DNA from: Solenopsis invicta | Lineage: Eukaryota > Arthropoda > Insecta > Hymenoptera > Formicidae | Length of the DNA stretch: 64,000 nt | Direction: 5' to 3' | Assembly (NCBI RefSeq): GCF_016802725.1 | Contig: NC_052666.1 | Coordinates: 22,287,497-22,351,496 of the forward strand | Shown: in pieces, positions 26,716 to 40,250 of the stretch | Position numbering within the stretch: position 1 is the stretch's first letter | Layout of the letters: the number at the start of each line of letters is the position of its first letter | Program-made: the position numbers and the translations under genes | Notes under the pieces: model-generated | Seen by the model: the letters and a program-made list of their open reading frames with translations, nothing else | The model's database searches: none | What the model was told of the DNA's origin: nothing

Positions 26716-29700
26716 TTCCGTAACGATGTTATAACAACAGTGATTCGTTTTTCGAAGACGAGAGAGTAACGTCGGAACTAAGAGCTCGTCGTACCGCGAA
26801 AAACCGTGATCTTCGCCGCGCGACAAGGTAATTCCTCGTGCAAACGTAATTTTCTTGTTTCTTCCCGATCGCAGCGGGGTGCCACGCGATAACGAAATTC
26901 CGTCAGCCTAAGCCGATACGCGGGATTATTACGGTGTGTGACGACGCGATATTACTTGCTGTCCCTTAGTGTCGTACAGCACGAAACTCTTCTGTCACAT
27001 TGTGCAGTACATTGTGTCACATGTCACGCCGCGGGCGCACTCACGCTCGTTAATATCCGTGGCTACGACTCGCATGTATGAAACCCATGTGTAGAAAATT
27101 CGTGTCAGCACAGCCACGCACATAGGAAGCTTAGCGTGTCCTAAGAGTATATTCCAGGACCACACGCGACTGAATAATCTCATTTTTATCGTACCTCTAC
27201 TGATAGAACCTCTCTGATATACGCAGCATAACGACATGATAAAACCCTCGTGCAAATGTTAGAAACTTTGCATATATAAATATAAAGTGGTAATCTCTCC
27301 GCGTATTTAAAAATATAATAATGAGATATTAAACTATATCTTCTTTATATCTCTACGGCTTGTTTATATCGATATAAAGTAACTTCAATCCCAGAATTCT
27401 ACTTATATTTTTCTTATATTAACGTACTGAAAATTTACTTTCATAAATAAGAATTTTTTTAAGTCTATTTTATTGCAGTTATTCTAACAATAAGTCAACT
27501 AACTGAAATAGTAATAGAATACTTGAACTGACACTATTTTAATCTAACGAAGATTTTATTAAATGTTATTTCAAATTATCAAAATTTGAATAACACAAAC
27601 TGTAACTAAACAAGAATTATTATTTGGATCCTAATTCAGTCACACTATTATTCCAAAGTTTATCTCGGTTTAACTTACTTTTTTTTCTAATTCTTGAAAC
27701 TAGAAAAGGATAGAAAGTAATTTAAATCGAAATTAAAGTTAATCTACATTGACAGGCCTAATACAACTTTTTTAAAGCAATTCATAAAGAATAAATTTGA
27801 AGGCATATTTAAAGAAAGTATTATTTATTTAGAAACCTATTTTATAGATTATAATTTTTCTAAATTAATTATGTCTTTTTATACCTTTTTATAAATATCT
27901 TTAAAATTATATTAGAGATATGAAACAATATATTATTACTAATATATTTTTGAATACTTATACAGATTTATTGTTTTATACATTCTGAAAACGTTGAAGG
28001 TACAGCTTATTTATTCCCGATATTTTCACCGACAAGATCTATCTGAATTCTGAAAATCTATCGCTTCATCATGATTGTCTGCAGTTGCGTAACACGAGAT
28101 AATTATCTGAGTCTGTACGAGCCGTGTTTTTTGCTGTTCAGCAGAGCTCGCGTAGGATACATGTGCAGATACATTAGATGTATCTGAGCGCGTGAAATTC
28201 TGCATACCCCGAAGCCATGTTCGACGGCTGCACGTAATTGGGGTATGCGCACCGACGGTTTGCTCATCGCTCGGCTAATTTCATCCTACGAATTTTCTTT
28301 TTTCTTTCCTTCTTCTCTTTGTCGCTTCCCGTGTCCTCCCTGCGTCTTGTAATTTTCGGCCTTGAGCGTTTCTTCCGCGTTACAGCGTCTGCTTGAATAT
28401 GTTGAACATTTTAACGATGTTGTTCCGACCGTGGTGCATCGAAGTCTCGTAAATCGCGTAAATGCAATGCATCACTATCCTTTTTGGTTTTCGACGATTT
28501 GATGGATTTTTCGTGCAAATTACAGTGTTCTAAAGTAGAAAGAGAAAAAGCATATTCCCTTTCAATAAATCTTACATTGTAAATAATTAGATTAAAATTA
28601 ATTGCGACGTTTCTACCATTTGGCAGAACAAATGAATAAAGGGGAAAACGAGAGAGAAAATATAATGTACATTTTTAAGGGGGGTGGGTGATAGAGAAAG
28701 GTTTGAAAATTCAGCTAAAACACGGTAAATTTTGACTTAATATAAGCATAAAAATGAATTGAATATAAAATCCTTTTGTGAGATATTTCTATACATATTA
28801 CTACATTTTAATAACAATTAAAAACTATTTTCAAAATTACAGAATATTATAATACATATAAAGCTGCTAAAGTCTGACCTGTCGCGCGGTGCAAACGCGA
28901 TTTTGCAGAAATTACGAATGATTTAGTTAATACATTTAATTAAACTCAATGACTATGTTTTAAAAGCTTTTCATTATATATAATAATATATAGAATAAAA
29001 AATTCAGTAAACATTAACAAAATGGTGGCAAAGATATAAATAATCGAAAAAGTAGAGTGCATTTTATTAGTATATATGTATATAATGTACTATAAATAAA
29101 TAACAGTATAAAATTCTTTAAAAAATTTAATTCTCTTTGATTTAAAAAAATTTTTTTGTTTATACTGGAGTTATTTCTGCAAAACCATAGATTTATACTG
29201 CGTGAAGAGTCAGGTACGGTTAATATTTTGTAACTTTGTAAATAACTTTTTACGGTTAATAGAGTGTAGCTCACAAAAGAATTTTATATTCAATTCGTTT
29301 CTATACCTTTCCTATATTAACGAGTAAAGTTTATTTAGGTTTTTTATCTGTCCGAAACCTTTTTCTACCTCCTTTAATATCTTATTGATATTCTTATTCT
29401 GCTTCTATATAATTTTAATATTGACGTTCTTAGAAATATATAGATCCAATTAAATTTCTCATAGTAAAGAATACTACCTGTATGTTCAAATTTGGTATAT
29501 AAATATAATAAATTTCATAAAACCCATCTCATTCATTACATGATCGTTGTAATTAATTCGCCATAAATAATTTAAATGTATTTCCCGCAGATGGATTATA
29601 AATAATTTGTACGTAATGAATCGCTAGTTATTAATTATATGAAGCCATTCACTTTATATTATATGCTTTTCAATAAACGTTGGCCAATATTTAAGCTGTA

Positions 29701-31105
29701 AAACATAATAATTGCGAGATTTGTATAATATTACTCATAATATTCGGAAATTACATAAAATATGTTATAATTAAAACATTAACAATACTTAAATTATACC
29801 TACGATGCAAACGTCAATGTGCATTTACAATTCGATTCATAATAATTGCATGACATTTCAAATAATTTTCAAATACGCGCTACACGAATACGCACTCTGG
29901 TATCTGGAATAAAATAGCAAATTTGTATATATTAAAAAGGTGAATACCTAGAATATTTCGCTCTCTCAATTACGGGCGTTATATTTCTTTTATACTTCGA
30001 CCCGCGATATTAAATTCTCATTCGTTGTTTAATCACTCCTGTAACGTTACTTCTGGGCGGACGCGTTCAAGCACGTCGAATTACATCGTGCAAGCAGCGC
30101 CGACCCGACGTGTGCGTGTCGTCATATTACATGTAGCTCCGCGTTGTTTATGCTTAACACTCGCAAGCTGCGGTCGGCGCGACCACACGGTGTTGCACCG
30201 GAAGTGGTTGCACCGAGACACGGTAACGCGCGGAATGTCCGCGAAGTCGAGGGAGGCTCCTGTGCACCGACAAACGAGCTCGCTGTTCCGTCGCTGGAAC
30301 CCGTCCACTGGATGTAAAATTCTTATGACGTTGTTACGACCTTGTCGGGGACCCGAGGTGGCTCGTAAATCCGACTGGTGGTAGTCTGCAGCAAATTACG
30401 AAACATCGGATTCCTCACCGTGGTATCAATGTATCAACAACGTGTCCAATTGCATGTCCATTCGCGATTATTTCGTGTAAAATCGCGCGTGTAAAATCGA
30501 CGTTGCATCGACGCGACGCAATGGGGCTCGGTAATGTAAACTGCGCTCGCAACATTTTCCACGCTCGCGATATTTTAGCACTGACTCGCGGGGCGAAAGA
30601 ACGACATTTAATTGCCGGTCGTTATTTAATTCCGGCATAAATCGTTTCTCGGCGGATCATTGAATTGCGCGACCCTTTTTAATTACCGCCGCCGTTCCAC
30701 TTTGATGCATTAACGGAGGTATATTTGTGTCACGACCACACAAGACCGTGTCGCGTATTGCACCGCAAGTAGATAGAGCCGTGGTTACATATTATCCCGC
30801 TGCAGCCGGGACGAATGCAATATCGCCACGCGTGTTGTTTGTAGGTACCTCGCATATCCCGTCGTACGTGCCTGCAAAGTGTAACTCTAAAATTCCTGCG
30901 GTATATAACTGAAACGTTTATTCCGCGTACGATCGCACGTCGGTTAACCGAGTTTTCATAACGACGTACGTTATGACAGCTATTCCAATTAGTTATTAAC
31001 CATTCTGCATCCGATCTTTATTGATTAATAAAAATCCTGGAATTCCATTATTAATCGTTACACGATTGTCCATAAATTTCGGAAGGAAATTTAGAGTTTT
31101 CTATA

Positions 31106-31581
31106 GAGGAGAAGATGGGGTATTACAGTTACTGTGAACATTACAGCCTATTATCTCTGTTATTAGGTCTCTAAATTCTAACAATTACTTATTGTTGTTT
31201 AATGTTAAACGAGGATAAAATAATGTCTCTAATGACATTTTTGAGCGCAGAACAATTTTAAACGGTAAAAAATTGAAAATATGTAAGAAAATTTTGTGTT
31301 TACAAAACATTGTAAACTAAGCCAATTTTGTTAAATTTATTTTTAGGCTAGCCACATTACCATTTTTCTTCTTCCATCGATTATGCAGTGCGTCACATTT
31401 TTATATATCACGTCCTAAGTAATAAATATTCATTAAGCAATAAATTTCATTACTTTGAGTCTAGAATCTGTTAAGCAACACTTTGGTGAATATAATCGTT
31501 CAAGTTTCAACATAAAATATTGATTATAAATAAAGTTATTTAATGAAATGAAAATGAGTGCTATATCAGCCCCTTCTCCTC
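31106..31581. mobile_element. TA-flanked TIR element, 476 bp
   Basis: TA precedes the left end (31104-31105) and follows the right end (31582-31583). Left terminus GAGGAGAAGATGGGG; right terminus reversed GAGGAGAAGGGGCTG. The shared nine-base core GAGGAGAAG and the TA flanks suggest a Tc1/mariner-type non-autonomous element. The interior is AT-rich and carries no open frame worth calling. Confidence 0.45.
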
Positions 31582-32910
31582 TATTGATCGCGGATAAAAA
31601 TAATCTAAACGTTTTGAACGTAAAGGGAAAAGCATAAATTTTAATTAACAATTATCTTTAATGCTTTCTTGTTATTTTTTTTACTATCACCAGCGCGCCC
31701 TCGCAAACAACGTAATGTGGTTTGTGAGAAAGACTTATTAAGTTGAACATCATTTTACGCATACGTACGAACTTGTTCATCATATCTACGTATGCAGCAA
31801 TACGCTGGAAATAGAAAGCGGTTACCGCGCCATTCACCAACAGCCGGTCTCGTCGCAATATTGCATGGGATAGTTCACAGGCACCTTGTCTCGCTGGCCC
31901 GTGTAACGTATTAACCTGCGTAAGCTTTACAACTTCGAAGTTCCGAGGTAAATAATATACACGTGCTCTCGCGATAATCCCGCAACTAAACTTTGCAGTA
32001 AAATTTTCCTCCACCTAGCGGACGAGTCTCATATCTTTTTTCTCATGGAAGTGGATTAATGTGTAGCACAAAACATAAACACAACATCAGGCGCAATTAA
32101 GAATCGTTAACCACTTTAAAGAATCACATTTAAAAAAATATCAAGTTTTTTATTTTCTTTAATCTGAAAAAACGCATAAACTCTTTATTAATCGTTCTGC
32201 GTTGAGGTATCTTGGCATAAATATAATGACATCAACTTTTTTAAAAGCTATAGTATTTTATATATTTGCTTTATTTGCTAAAAAATGGTAAATAATTTTT
32301 AGTTAAAAATTAAATTTTTAAAATAAATGTTAACTAAGCTTGTTAAAAGTAAAATAAGTCGAGGCATACAGGGATTAATTAATGCGTGTTTTCTTTAGAG
32401 GCGCCTTTAATTGAAAATGCAATTATCTTGAGCTACAAAGTTGTTTTATATCACAGCTCGTCTGATCTCACTCTGCATCCGAGAACACGAAATAAAATTA
32501 CGCTTGACACGATGACCTCGCCAACCAATTGGAAAAAATCTCCCGAGTATTGACAATAATCTCGACTTTCCTGCAACGACGTTGAACTCATTCTATTGCC
32601 TAACATTACCATAAGAACGAGAATTTCCGACGAACTATCTATCGTTAGATCCAATTATTTCCCGAACCATCTCGTGGAAGAAAAATATCTGTAGAGAAAT
32701 CGCTGTGCCCGATAATCGAGGTACTTTGCATATCTTTCCCTCCCTCTTTCGTTCGATACGGAACGGAAGATCGACTGAATGAACGGCCGAATGAGAGACA
32801 GATCGCGGAAGGGCGACGAAGAAGAATCCCGAGCGGAAGGGAAAAAGTTCAGGCGGAGAAAAAGCACAAGAGACAGAGTAGCTTCGCAGAGTGAGGCAGC
32901 TGCAAGAAGT

Positions 32911-32939
32911 CGCTGCTGCTGCTGCTGCTGCTGCTGCTA
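32911..32939. repeat. CTG trinucleotide repeat
   Basis: Nine CTG/GCT units. In one frame this gives a poly-Ala tract in a 63-codon open frame that has no other sign of being a gene. Confidence 0.95.
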
Positions 32940-34665
32940 GCGAGGAAAGAACCGAAGAGACTGAGGCAGTAGTTCGGTTATTTAAATTGTCCCAACGCTT
33001 GATTGGTCAAAGCAATGTTAATGCTCCTTCCATCTTTTTCCCTGGCTGCAGTCTACACCACCCACGGCAACAATTTCTCTAATGCGAATCTCAGCTGCGG
33101 GGCCCACGGTGATCTCGCGTAGGGGCAGGAGAAAAAGAGGGTTGCCGGGATATCCTCGCAGCGTCTTCTTTAGCTCCGCGCGCTCTCGTTCCACTATCCT
33201 CTCCGTTCTTCCATAAACGTATTGATTTATACCTTAGCGTTTCCTGGAAGAGAGATGACGCGAACGAAAAACGAGGTAACATCGCGGATTTTACTAGGCT
33301 CTTTCAATCTGTCATGAGGATGCTGCGCTTCATGCTGTATTACCGGATGCGCTGTTTTGACGCGCCAAGAATTTTATTGATGAAGACATATATGGGATTA
33401 AGAAAAGGTGATAAAGGCCACGATTAACTGAAAATGTAGAAAAAGTTAATGATAAAAGAATATTGTTATTTTGAGAATATTATTGTATTTCAATATATTA
33501 AATATTGAAATAAGATTACGTAGCATTAAATAGTTATAATTTGTTTACATATGAACAAAATATCAGATGGAAAAAGTAATGTCTTCAAGAATTTTTTAAT
33601 ATACTACATTATTATCAAAAACAATCATATTGTGTTTTTAGATGATTATTATAATATTGAAATAAAAATATAATATTTTGCTAAAATTGAATATTATCAA
33701 AAAAATGAAAGGAATTTTTGATTAAAGGAGATTTTGGTATTCAGTGATATCGATTATTCAATATATTTTTCAATTTTATAATTTGATACATATATTTATA
33801 TAACTGATAATATTATCAAATTCTTTAAAGATATTCTTGCTTATATATGAAACAATGACTTAAATAGAATATAATAATTTTAATTCGATATTTTTTTGCG
33901 TAAATAGTTACAATCAGAATTGAATAAATAATAAATAATTCTGTCTTCAAATTAATTAAAGAATCTTTTGCGAAAATTGAAGATCTGGCGAAGGGGGATA
34001 ATATACTCGTATATATAAATTGCTATATTTCATGTGTGTCATAGCGGTATGAGAAACGCGCGATAGAATGACGTGTAACGAGTACGTGCGCCCTCGAGAA
34101 ATAATCGGCATGTGTGTAAACGGAGGCAATAACACCTAAGCCCGGGACGTTCGCGCCGCAAATTCCCTGACAAACGACGACAGATTGAGATATACGACGT
34201 TGGTGGCCTTTACTCACCAAGAGATTTTATTAAGGTCCTCCAACGGCGATGTAATACCCGCACAGCCCCGGTTACGTAACCCGGGGAATAGATAGCGCCC
34301 TACCTACCGGATCCCGGAGAGAGAAAGGGGAATCCATGGTGCACGAGGCTACGCGGAAATATCAACCGGCGACGACGGCGACGTATTCGCGGGATTGCTG
34401 CCTGATAACTGAATTCCGAAAAGACCGCCCGCCACCGACAAACGAATCTCTTCCCGTCGACTGACAGATAGAAAATAAACGTAAAAACGCCGCCGGGATC
34501 CGTGCGGCTAGTAAAGTTCCTCGTTTCCGTGAGTTTCATGCGCAGTACCTCATCGCCGGCCGCGATGATTTTAATTTCGCGGAACTATCCGTCGCCGACC
34601 CACGAGATTGTACACCTCGGGGAATAATAGCTCGCGAAACTGCAAGATAATAGAAAAGAATACGG

Positions 34666-34684
34666 CGTGTGTGTGTGTGTGTGT
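34666..34684. repeat. GT microsatellite
   Basis: About nine GT units followed closely by a short CG tract. Confidence 0.9.
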
Positions 34685-34764
34685 ATTCGCGCGCGCGATA
34701 TTAAGATTTCTTCTTGCCGAAACTGCAGCGAGGATAGGGTAAAATTGTTGTTCACGCATACGTA

Positions 34765-35318
34765 TAGAGAATAAAATATATGAAAATAGATAGAATAATG
34801 AACATCTGGGAAATACACTATTTATTTTATTAATAAAAGATTAATCTACTATTTATCTTTAATATAGATTTTAACCTTGTTTGGATTAAAGTAATGCTTA
34901 AATAGTCACCAGTGTAATATTATGCCATTCTTCTAGAATAGTAAAAAATCTTTTCAGAGTTGTTACAAGAGATATTGGAAGAGAAAATTTATTTGTTACT
35001 CTACCCTTCAATATCACAGGCAGTTTAAATCGGGTAATACATTGGCCAAGGAAAACATTAAAGTAAAAAAAAAAAAAAACAGTAATTTTGGAAAATGGTA
35101 TGAAAAGCAAATTTCTTTCTCTAACATCACTTATATCAATCGTAAAGTGTTTTAAAAGAAAATAATATAGTATTTCATTGATAACTATTCAAGCGTTGCA
35201 AGATTTTATTCCAAACGGGGATAAAATCTATATTAAAGATAAATTGATAAATTAATAAAAAATAGTAGAGCATTTCGCAGACGTTCACATTATTTTATCT
35301 ATCCCTTTTTATATCTAA
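34765..35318. mobile_element. Long inverted repeat element (about 550 bp)
   Basis: Arms at about 34765-34925 and 35160-35318 are reverse complements at roughly 75-80% by eye. Shared landmarks are ATAGATARAATAATG, AACRTCTGSGAAAT, ATTTATCTTTAATATAGATTTT, GTTTGGAWTAAA, then a GCTTRAATAGT stretch. The spacer of about 235 bp is AT-rich, contains an A15 run and shows no gene. This is probably a foldback-type or long-TIR non-autonomous transposon; it could make a long double-stranded RNA if transcribed with the host intron. Confidence 0.7.
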
Positions 35319-38297
35319 TATTGAAAAAACGAGTATAAAAATATTTTACGAATCTCTGTACGACTTTTACCCTCGTAGCAGCTTCTTTTTCTAAACGGAC
35401 GTAAAGAACGTAAACGGCGATGCGGTTTAATACTTAACAAGAAGGCGGCGAAGTGGCTTCTGCAGAGTGCTCCCCAGTTTTAACATTGCAAATTTAATAC
35501 TGCATAGAATTTCCTATCTCTCCATGAATTATTGTATGTATTATTTCCCATTGTGTAGTACCTCAGAACGTAAATTAAGTTTCGCTGCAAGGGAAGTTTC
35601 TCGACCAGTAGAGGAAATTCCACTATAGAAGTTCTAAACACAACTCTCGCAGGATCTGGTCGACGTAACGAGTTCGAGTACAGCTAATGATCTATACGCT
35701 GAACTCTGGTCCAGACGCGGCTTCGAACGCTGATAATACCAAATACGCGCAAACGAATAGAGCAAACAATATATACTTTTCCGATTTCTGTTAACGAGCT
35801 CTCCACTCCCGGAGTTCTCGCCGCAACCCAAGTAAACGTCTGTATCGTCCGGTTCAAGTCGCGAGAACGTAAACTAACCCTAAACAAAATTAACATTCGA
35901 CGCACCGCGACGCGCAACACGACTTAAAATGAGATTACTCGCTGCTGAAGTTGCGTGGTTAGAGTATCGAACGAGCGTTGAATGGGAAACACGTGTGACA
36001 ACTCTCGGCAGATTTAATTATCGATCGTGCATCCGACGGATCCTTGCTGCCACGTTCGATACAAGGTACTTACCGCGAAATCATGATCGACGATCCCTAT
36101 CGCCGTGTCCGCGGTAACCACGAGTGGTTTATAGCCGTCACTACGGGGACCGGCAAGAAGAGAGTTCGTGCAAGGCCATTAATTCGTACGTGTTGGTGTC
36201 AGCCAAGAACGGATAAGTGCGCCCAACGGAAGATATATATCTCCATTTAGGCGGAGATGGGACTTACTCGTTAAAACCAGACCTTATACCGGGGGAGAGG
36301 CCGGCTCTCTTAATAAATCCTCTCGGCACGAAATCGCGCGACGGTCCTCGCGCCGTATTACGATTATACTCGTCCTCAATTAAACGTTACACTTACGCCC
36401 GTCCCAGTTTGACTAGCTACTACATGCTGGGAAACCGAGTCTTTCGTTATTTCTCGCGTACGCGAATATCATCTCGCCGTAACTCGCCGCTTTAATTAAG
36501 AATCGTTGCACTCGTTGGGTTTCCCGGGTGTGCGTTTGACGGCAAAATTCTGCTGCGATGATAAACTCGCGTGCACTATCCAGACTTCACGTGCGTCGAT
36601 GCCGCCATTCATACGTATTCCATAAGAGAATCTTAGAATTGCGGAGAATGTGGAGCAGCTCTTCTTAAAAGATACTATTCTACACCGATAAATCGTGGAT
36701 AATCAGGTTCAAGCTGATACCTGAAAGTTAATCCGATTATACGTATTATCGCAATAACGACAATCGGCTTCCTAATTAGTATAATTGGTAGTGAAATGTA
36801 AAACCACAAACCTGGAACGACTGAATTTGCACCGAGCGCGATGGCATTACTCGCAAGATCACTCACTTTTTCCATTAAAACTTTCAGAGAAAACCGGTAA
36901 AGCACTTTTGCTTCTCTCGTCTTAAATACTTTTCTTAAAGACAAACGATCCACGAGACGAAGCCAAGCGCGCCCTTTAATACGATTTTATCTTGTTATAG
37001 AAATTTTTTTCTCCTCAAGAAATACTAAATTCTCGAAGCCCGAACGCATTTGCGTTTAAAAGGTAAAAAAAGAAAAAAAAATAGCGGGGTAGGAATCCGC
37101 TTAATACATTTGCACCCGCCTCGTCTGGCGAGATACGAATTTAATACATTCGCATCCGCCCCGACCTTATCGAATCCCTCGACGGATTTGATTTCGTCAG
37201 AACGCGAGATTGATTGAATCGGGGTTTTGGAAGCAATCTTGAGGCCGCGACGGCGACGGCGGTATCGCCGATCGATATTCGACGACAAGATTGCATGCGA
37301 TCGGCTATTCGGGTCAGCAGCTGGGACGTGTGACAGATCACATATAGAATAATCCTTCCTAATCTCGTTTAACGCATAAAGAGAGACCACCGCCTTGCTT
37401 AATGATGCCGCGGATGCGCCTGAGATCCTGATTGCGCAAACAGCCACCGTGCAAGCCCGACGCCAATCAGAGTAACATTACGATATAGTTTACGGTTAGT
37501 TAGCGATAAACCATAATAGTGTCTATAAGCCGCTGATTGGACACCGGGTGCGATCCGGATCCGCGATACGTCCCAATCGAGGGATAATGCTGCAGCGACG
37601 TAGTCAGCTTTATGAGCGTATAAATGATATCGATTGTGACCTCTCCCCGTGGCCAATAATAATAAACAACCGATGGCTGTCATGCCACTTACTACTGATT
37701 GATAATTATTATCAAAGATAATAATGATTGACGACCACATCATTCTTTGCAAATATTATAATAGTTTTGAAATTTCGCTCGCCGTTTATCACAATAAATG
37801 GCATTTATTGTAATGAAACAGCGTCGAATTTAATACGGCGGTTTCGAAGAGATTTCTGTATATTTTACAGCAGGATAATTTGATTTCGATATTAATGACG
37901 ATCAAGTGTCACTTGTCGTCGTTATGTCGCGAACTCGCTCGATTTGCGCGGATATCGATATCTAGAAAATCGGCTTAGATTACGGATACCGAACGCATAG
38001 CGAGGCATTGCGCCAGCGGGCATCCGACAAGAGAAAGTTATATAATCCAACATAATCCCAATTAGCGCACTGAAGACATTACGTTCCGGATTAGTTATGC
38101 GCGTATTAATCATGTCTCGGCTAGCGTAACAACCGTTTTGCATCAATTTCGCTCGGTTTACATGTAAATAGCGTATTACGACTAACAAAAGCGAGCTAAT
38201 ATTGTCAGAAATATAATTTTAAGCCTCTTAAAGAATTTTATCGGAATTCACAATTGAACAACCGCAAAATAAAGTTAACGTATTGAAAACTGGTTGG

Positions 38298-38322
38298 GAT
38301 GTGTTGCGGTTTGCAACACATC
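38298..38322. repeat. Perfect 10-bp stem hairpin
   Basis: GATGTGTTGC, loop GGTTT, GCAACACATC. A looser similar sequence occurs at 55642-55668 (GATGCATCTGTTTGCGATACATC), which suggests an old repeat rather than a local gene feature. Confidence 0.5.
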
Positions 38323-39670
38323 TCAAAATGAGATCCGGTCCAAATTCGAGAAATCTGCAATCTCGTTCGAGCGGTAAAGCATATCTTTATATTTTACCGG
38401 GGTGAACGATGATACACACCGAGAAAACTCACGCTCCTTGCTTTCGCGTCTCCAAAGAGAATAGAAATCCTCGTACACGGGAGAAAGTTTGGCGAAGAAA
38501 TATTCCAGCGGGAGATAAAAATCCATTCCGGATAGCGGGCTGGTCCCGGCACCGAGAAACCCTTTTACGCGAATCCCATATCAGGGATCTCTGTGCCAGC
38601 ATATTTCAAACGCGCGTCTCCGCTCGGCCCTTAATGCACCGCGCTTGCCGTCGAACTCGTGAGATCTGTTGCTTGGCGTCGTAATCAACCGGAAGTTATA
38701 AATGAATGCTCAAATGGTGTTTGAAGTTTAATTAGCTTCCCCGTGAGCGCCATGATGAATTTCTGCCTGCGAGGACGCTGCAGTTTCTCCGGTTAGCGAA
38801 ATCGCGCTACAGGATTCGAGGAAACAAATTGAATCTCGATCCTCTTCCGCCGGTCATCCGAGAAGCGAAAAAGAAAAAGTGTTTCCGCGCATTTGGCATT
38901 AGCATATTTATTAAAGTGTAGTTGATGAATAAATCAGTGTACTACTTATTAATGTTTAGAAATATTATATCTGTATTACTTTAGGTATGCATTATTCATG
39001 AGAGATGGAAGTCTGCGAAGGCAAGAATTAACATAATGTAGCGTGCAGCCGGTAACAAATATGTCGTTCAGAAGATTATTAATATCTAAATGTATTATAT
39101 TTCTCGCACATATTTTATTGTAACTATGACAAAATAACGTCGCGAAGCTTGTCGTTAAACTGGCGTAATCGATCTCGCACAAGCGTATTTCCTGCAGTAT
39201 CACGAGGGGGATGAGACTTTAATCTACTTCACTGTCAAGACTCTCGGCGCGCTGTCTCGGGCGGGAGGAAAGATACGGATACCAAAAGGCCATTTATACC
39301 CACAATAATGATCTTTTCACCTGTAGAGCGCGTTGTGATCACAAAAGATGCAGCGCTTCACAAAAGCTTTCATATATAATATAAATCGAGTCTTCGCAAC
39401 TTCTCCCAGAAATACTAACGCTAACGAGCTGTGATGAGAAAATGCAAGTATAAACGGTAATAAACTTCGGGGAAAGGAGCGTCCCTCGAAGTTTGTTAAT
39501 ATGCGGTATAAACGAAATCGGTGTTCGTCATCTTGTTTTAATAAGGAAGGAAAACAGTGCCACTTTTCCAAATTAATCATTTTCGCCATATAAATACTTC
39601 TTTCGGTGTTTGCTATCGATTTTTCCACTTAACTTCAAACTGCATGCGTTTTGGTCCTATTGTATCTTTT

Positions 39671-39695
39671 AGCTCGCGGGATAACCCCGCGAGCT
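39671..39695. repeat. Perfect GC-rich hairpin
   Basis: AGCTCGCGGG, loop ATAAC, CCCGCGAGCT: an exact 10-bp stem with high GC in otherwise AT-rich intron DNA. No function is assigned. Confidence 0.55.
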
Positions 39696-40230
39696 TTCAT
39701 TCGCTTCACGCTGTTTCACAGTCAACCGTTCTGTTTTCTGTCGTTGTCTCATTTACGGGACTTAGAATTTCTTGAGATGTACCAGCATTTGTACCGATAC
39801 ACAACTTCGTCGGGCAACCCCCATAGAGTAATGTACATTCCGCGTAGTAGTCTTGTCTTTCGCGTCGAGAATGCAGACAATCCCTCGAAGCATCCCCTCA
39901 ATTCTATCTCTCGACAACACCGAAGGAGCATCCGCAGACATTATAGGTGAGATGCTGCATTAATGGCTGGATTGTTCGAAGGTGGCTCGTAATTAACTAA
40001 TAAGTACGTTCTATGACGGCACTTCCTAGGGGGTGCGAAGGGACCGATTGCTGAGGATAGGGGAGAGAAAGAGAGGAGTGCGATTTCAGGCATTCGTGAT
40101 TAATGGATGCCGCGACGATATAGAATGGGAAACAACACGTAGTAAGAAACTTGCGGAAGTAGCACCCTACGGAATAACTCGCTGGTAATTTGCAGGAAAT
40201 GTACAAAGTACCCGAGCTAAAAGATTCTAC

Positions 40231-40250
40231 TTTTTTTTTTTTTTTTTTTT
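40231..40250. repeat. T20 homopolymer
   Basis: Twenty consecutive T. On the minus strand this would be a poly-A tract, but no retroelement body was recognised next to it. Confidence 0.95.

Larger units (their letters stand above)
14737..34764 (+). other. Giant intron 1 of the CUB gene, first part
   Basis: Apart from the repeats listed separately I see no gene. CpG-rich islands occur at about 14960-15340, 16560-16920, 23580-24060, 24540-24850, 30020-30930 and 33080-33260; they carry chance open frames. An acceptor-like CCCTGGCTGCAG at 33040-33051 is followed by only a short open stretch. A long first intron with scattered islands is typical of neuronally expressed genes, where such islands often hold enhancers; that is inference. 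Confidence 0.6.

Noticed and set aside
32891..33082. Open frame with a poly-Ala tract
   Set aside because: The tract comes from a CTG microsatellite; the rest has no family resemblance.
33040..33120. Good acceptor-like site followed by a short open stretch (VYTTHGNNFSNANLSCG)
   Set aside because: Inserting it between the first and second CUB exons would break the CUB fold, and no convincing donor follows before a stop.
36045..36065. tRNA B-box-like GTTCGATAC
   Set aside because: No A box at suitable distance and no cloverleaf could be drawn.
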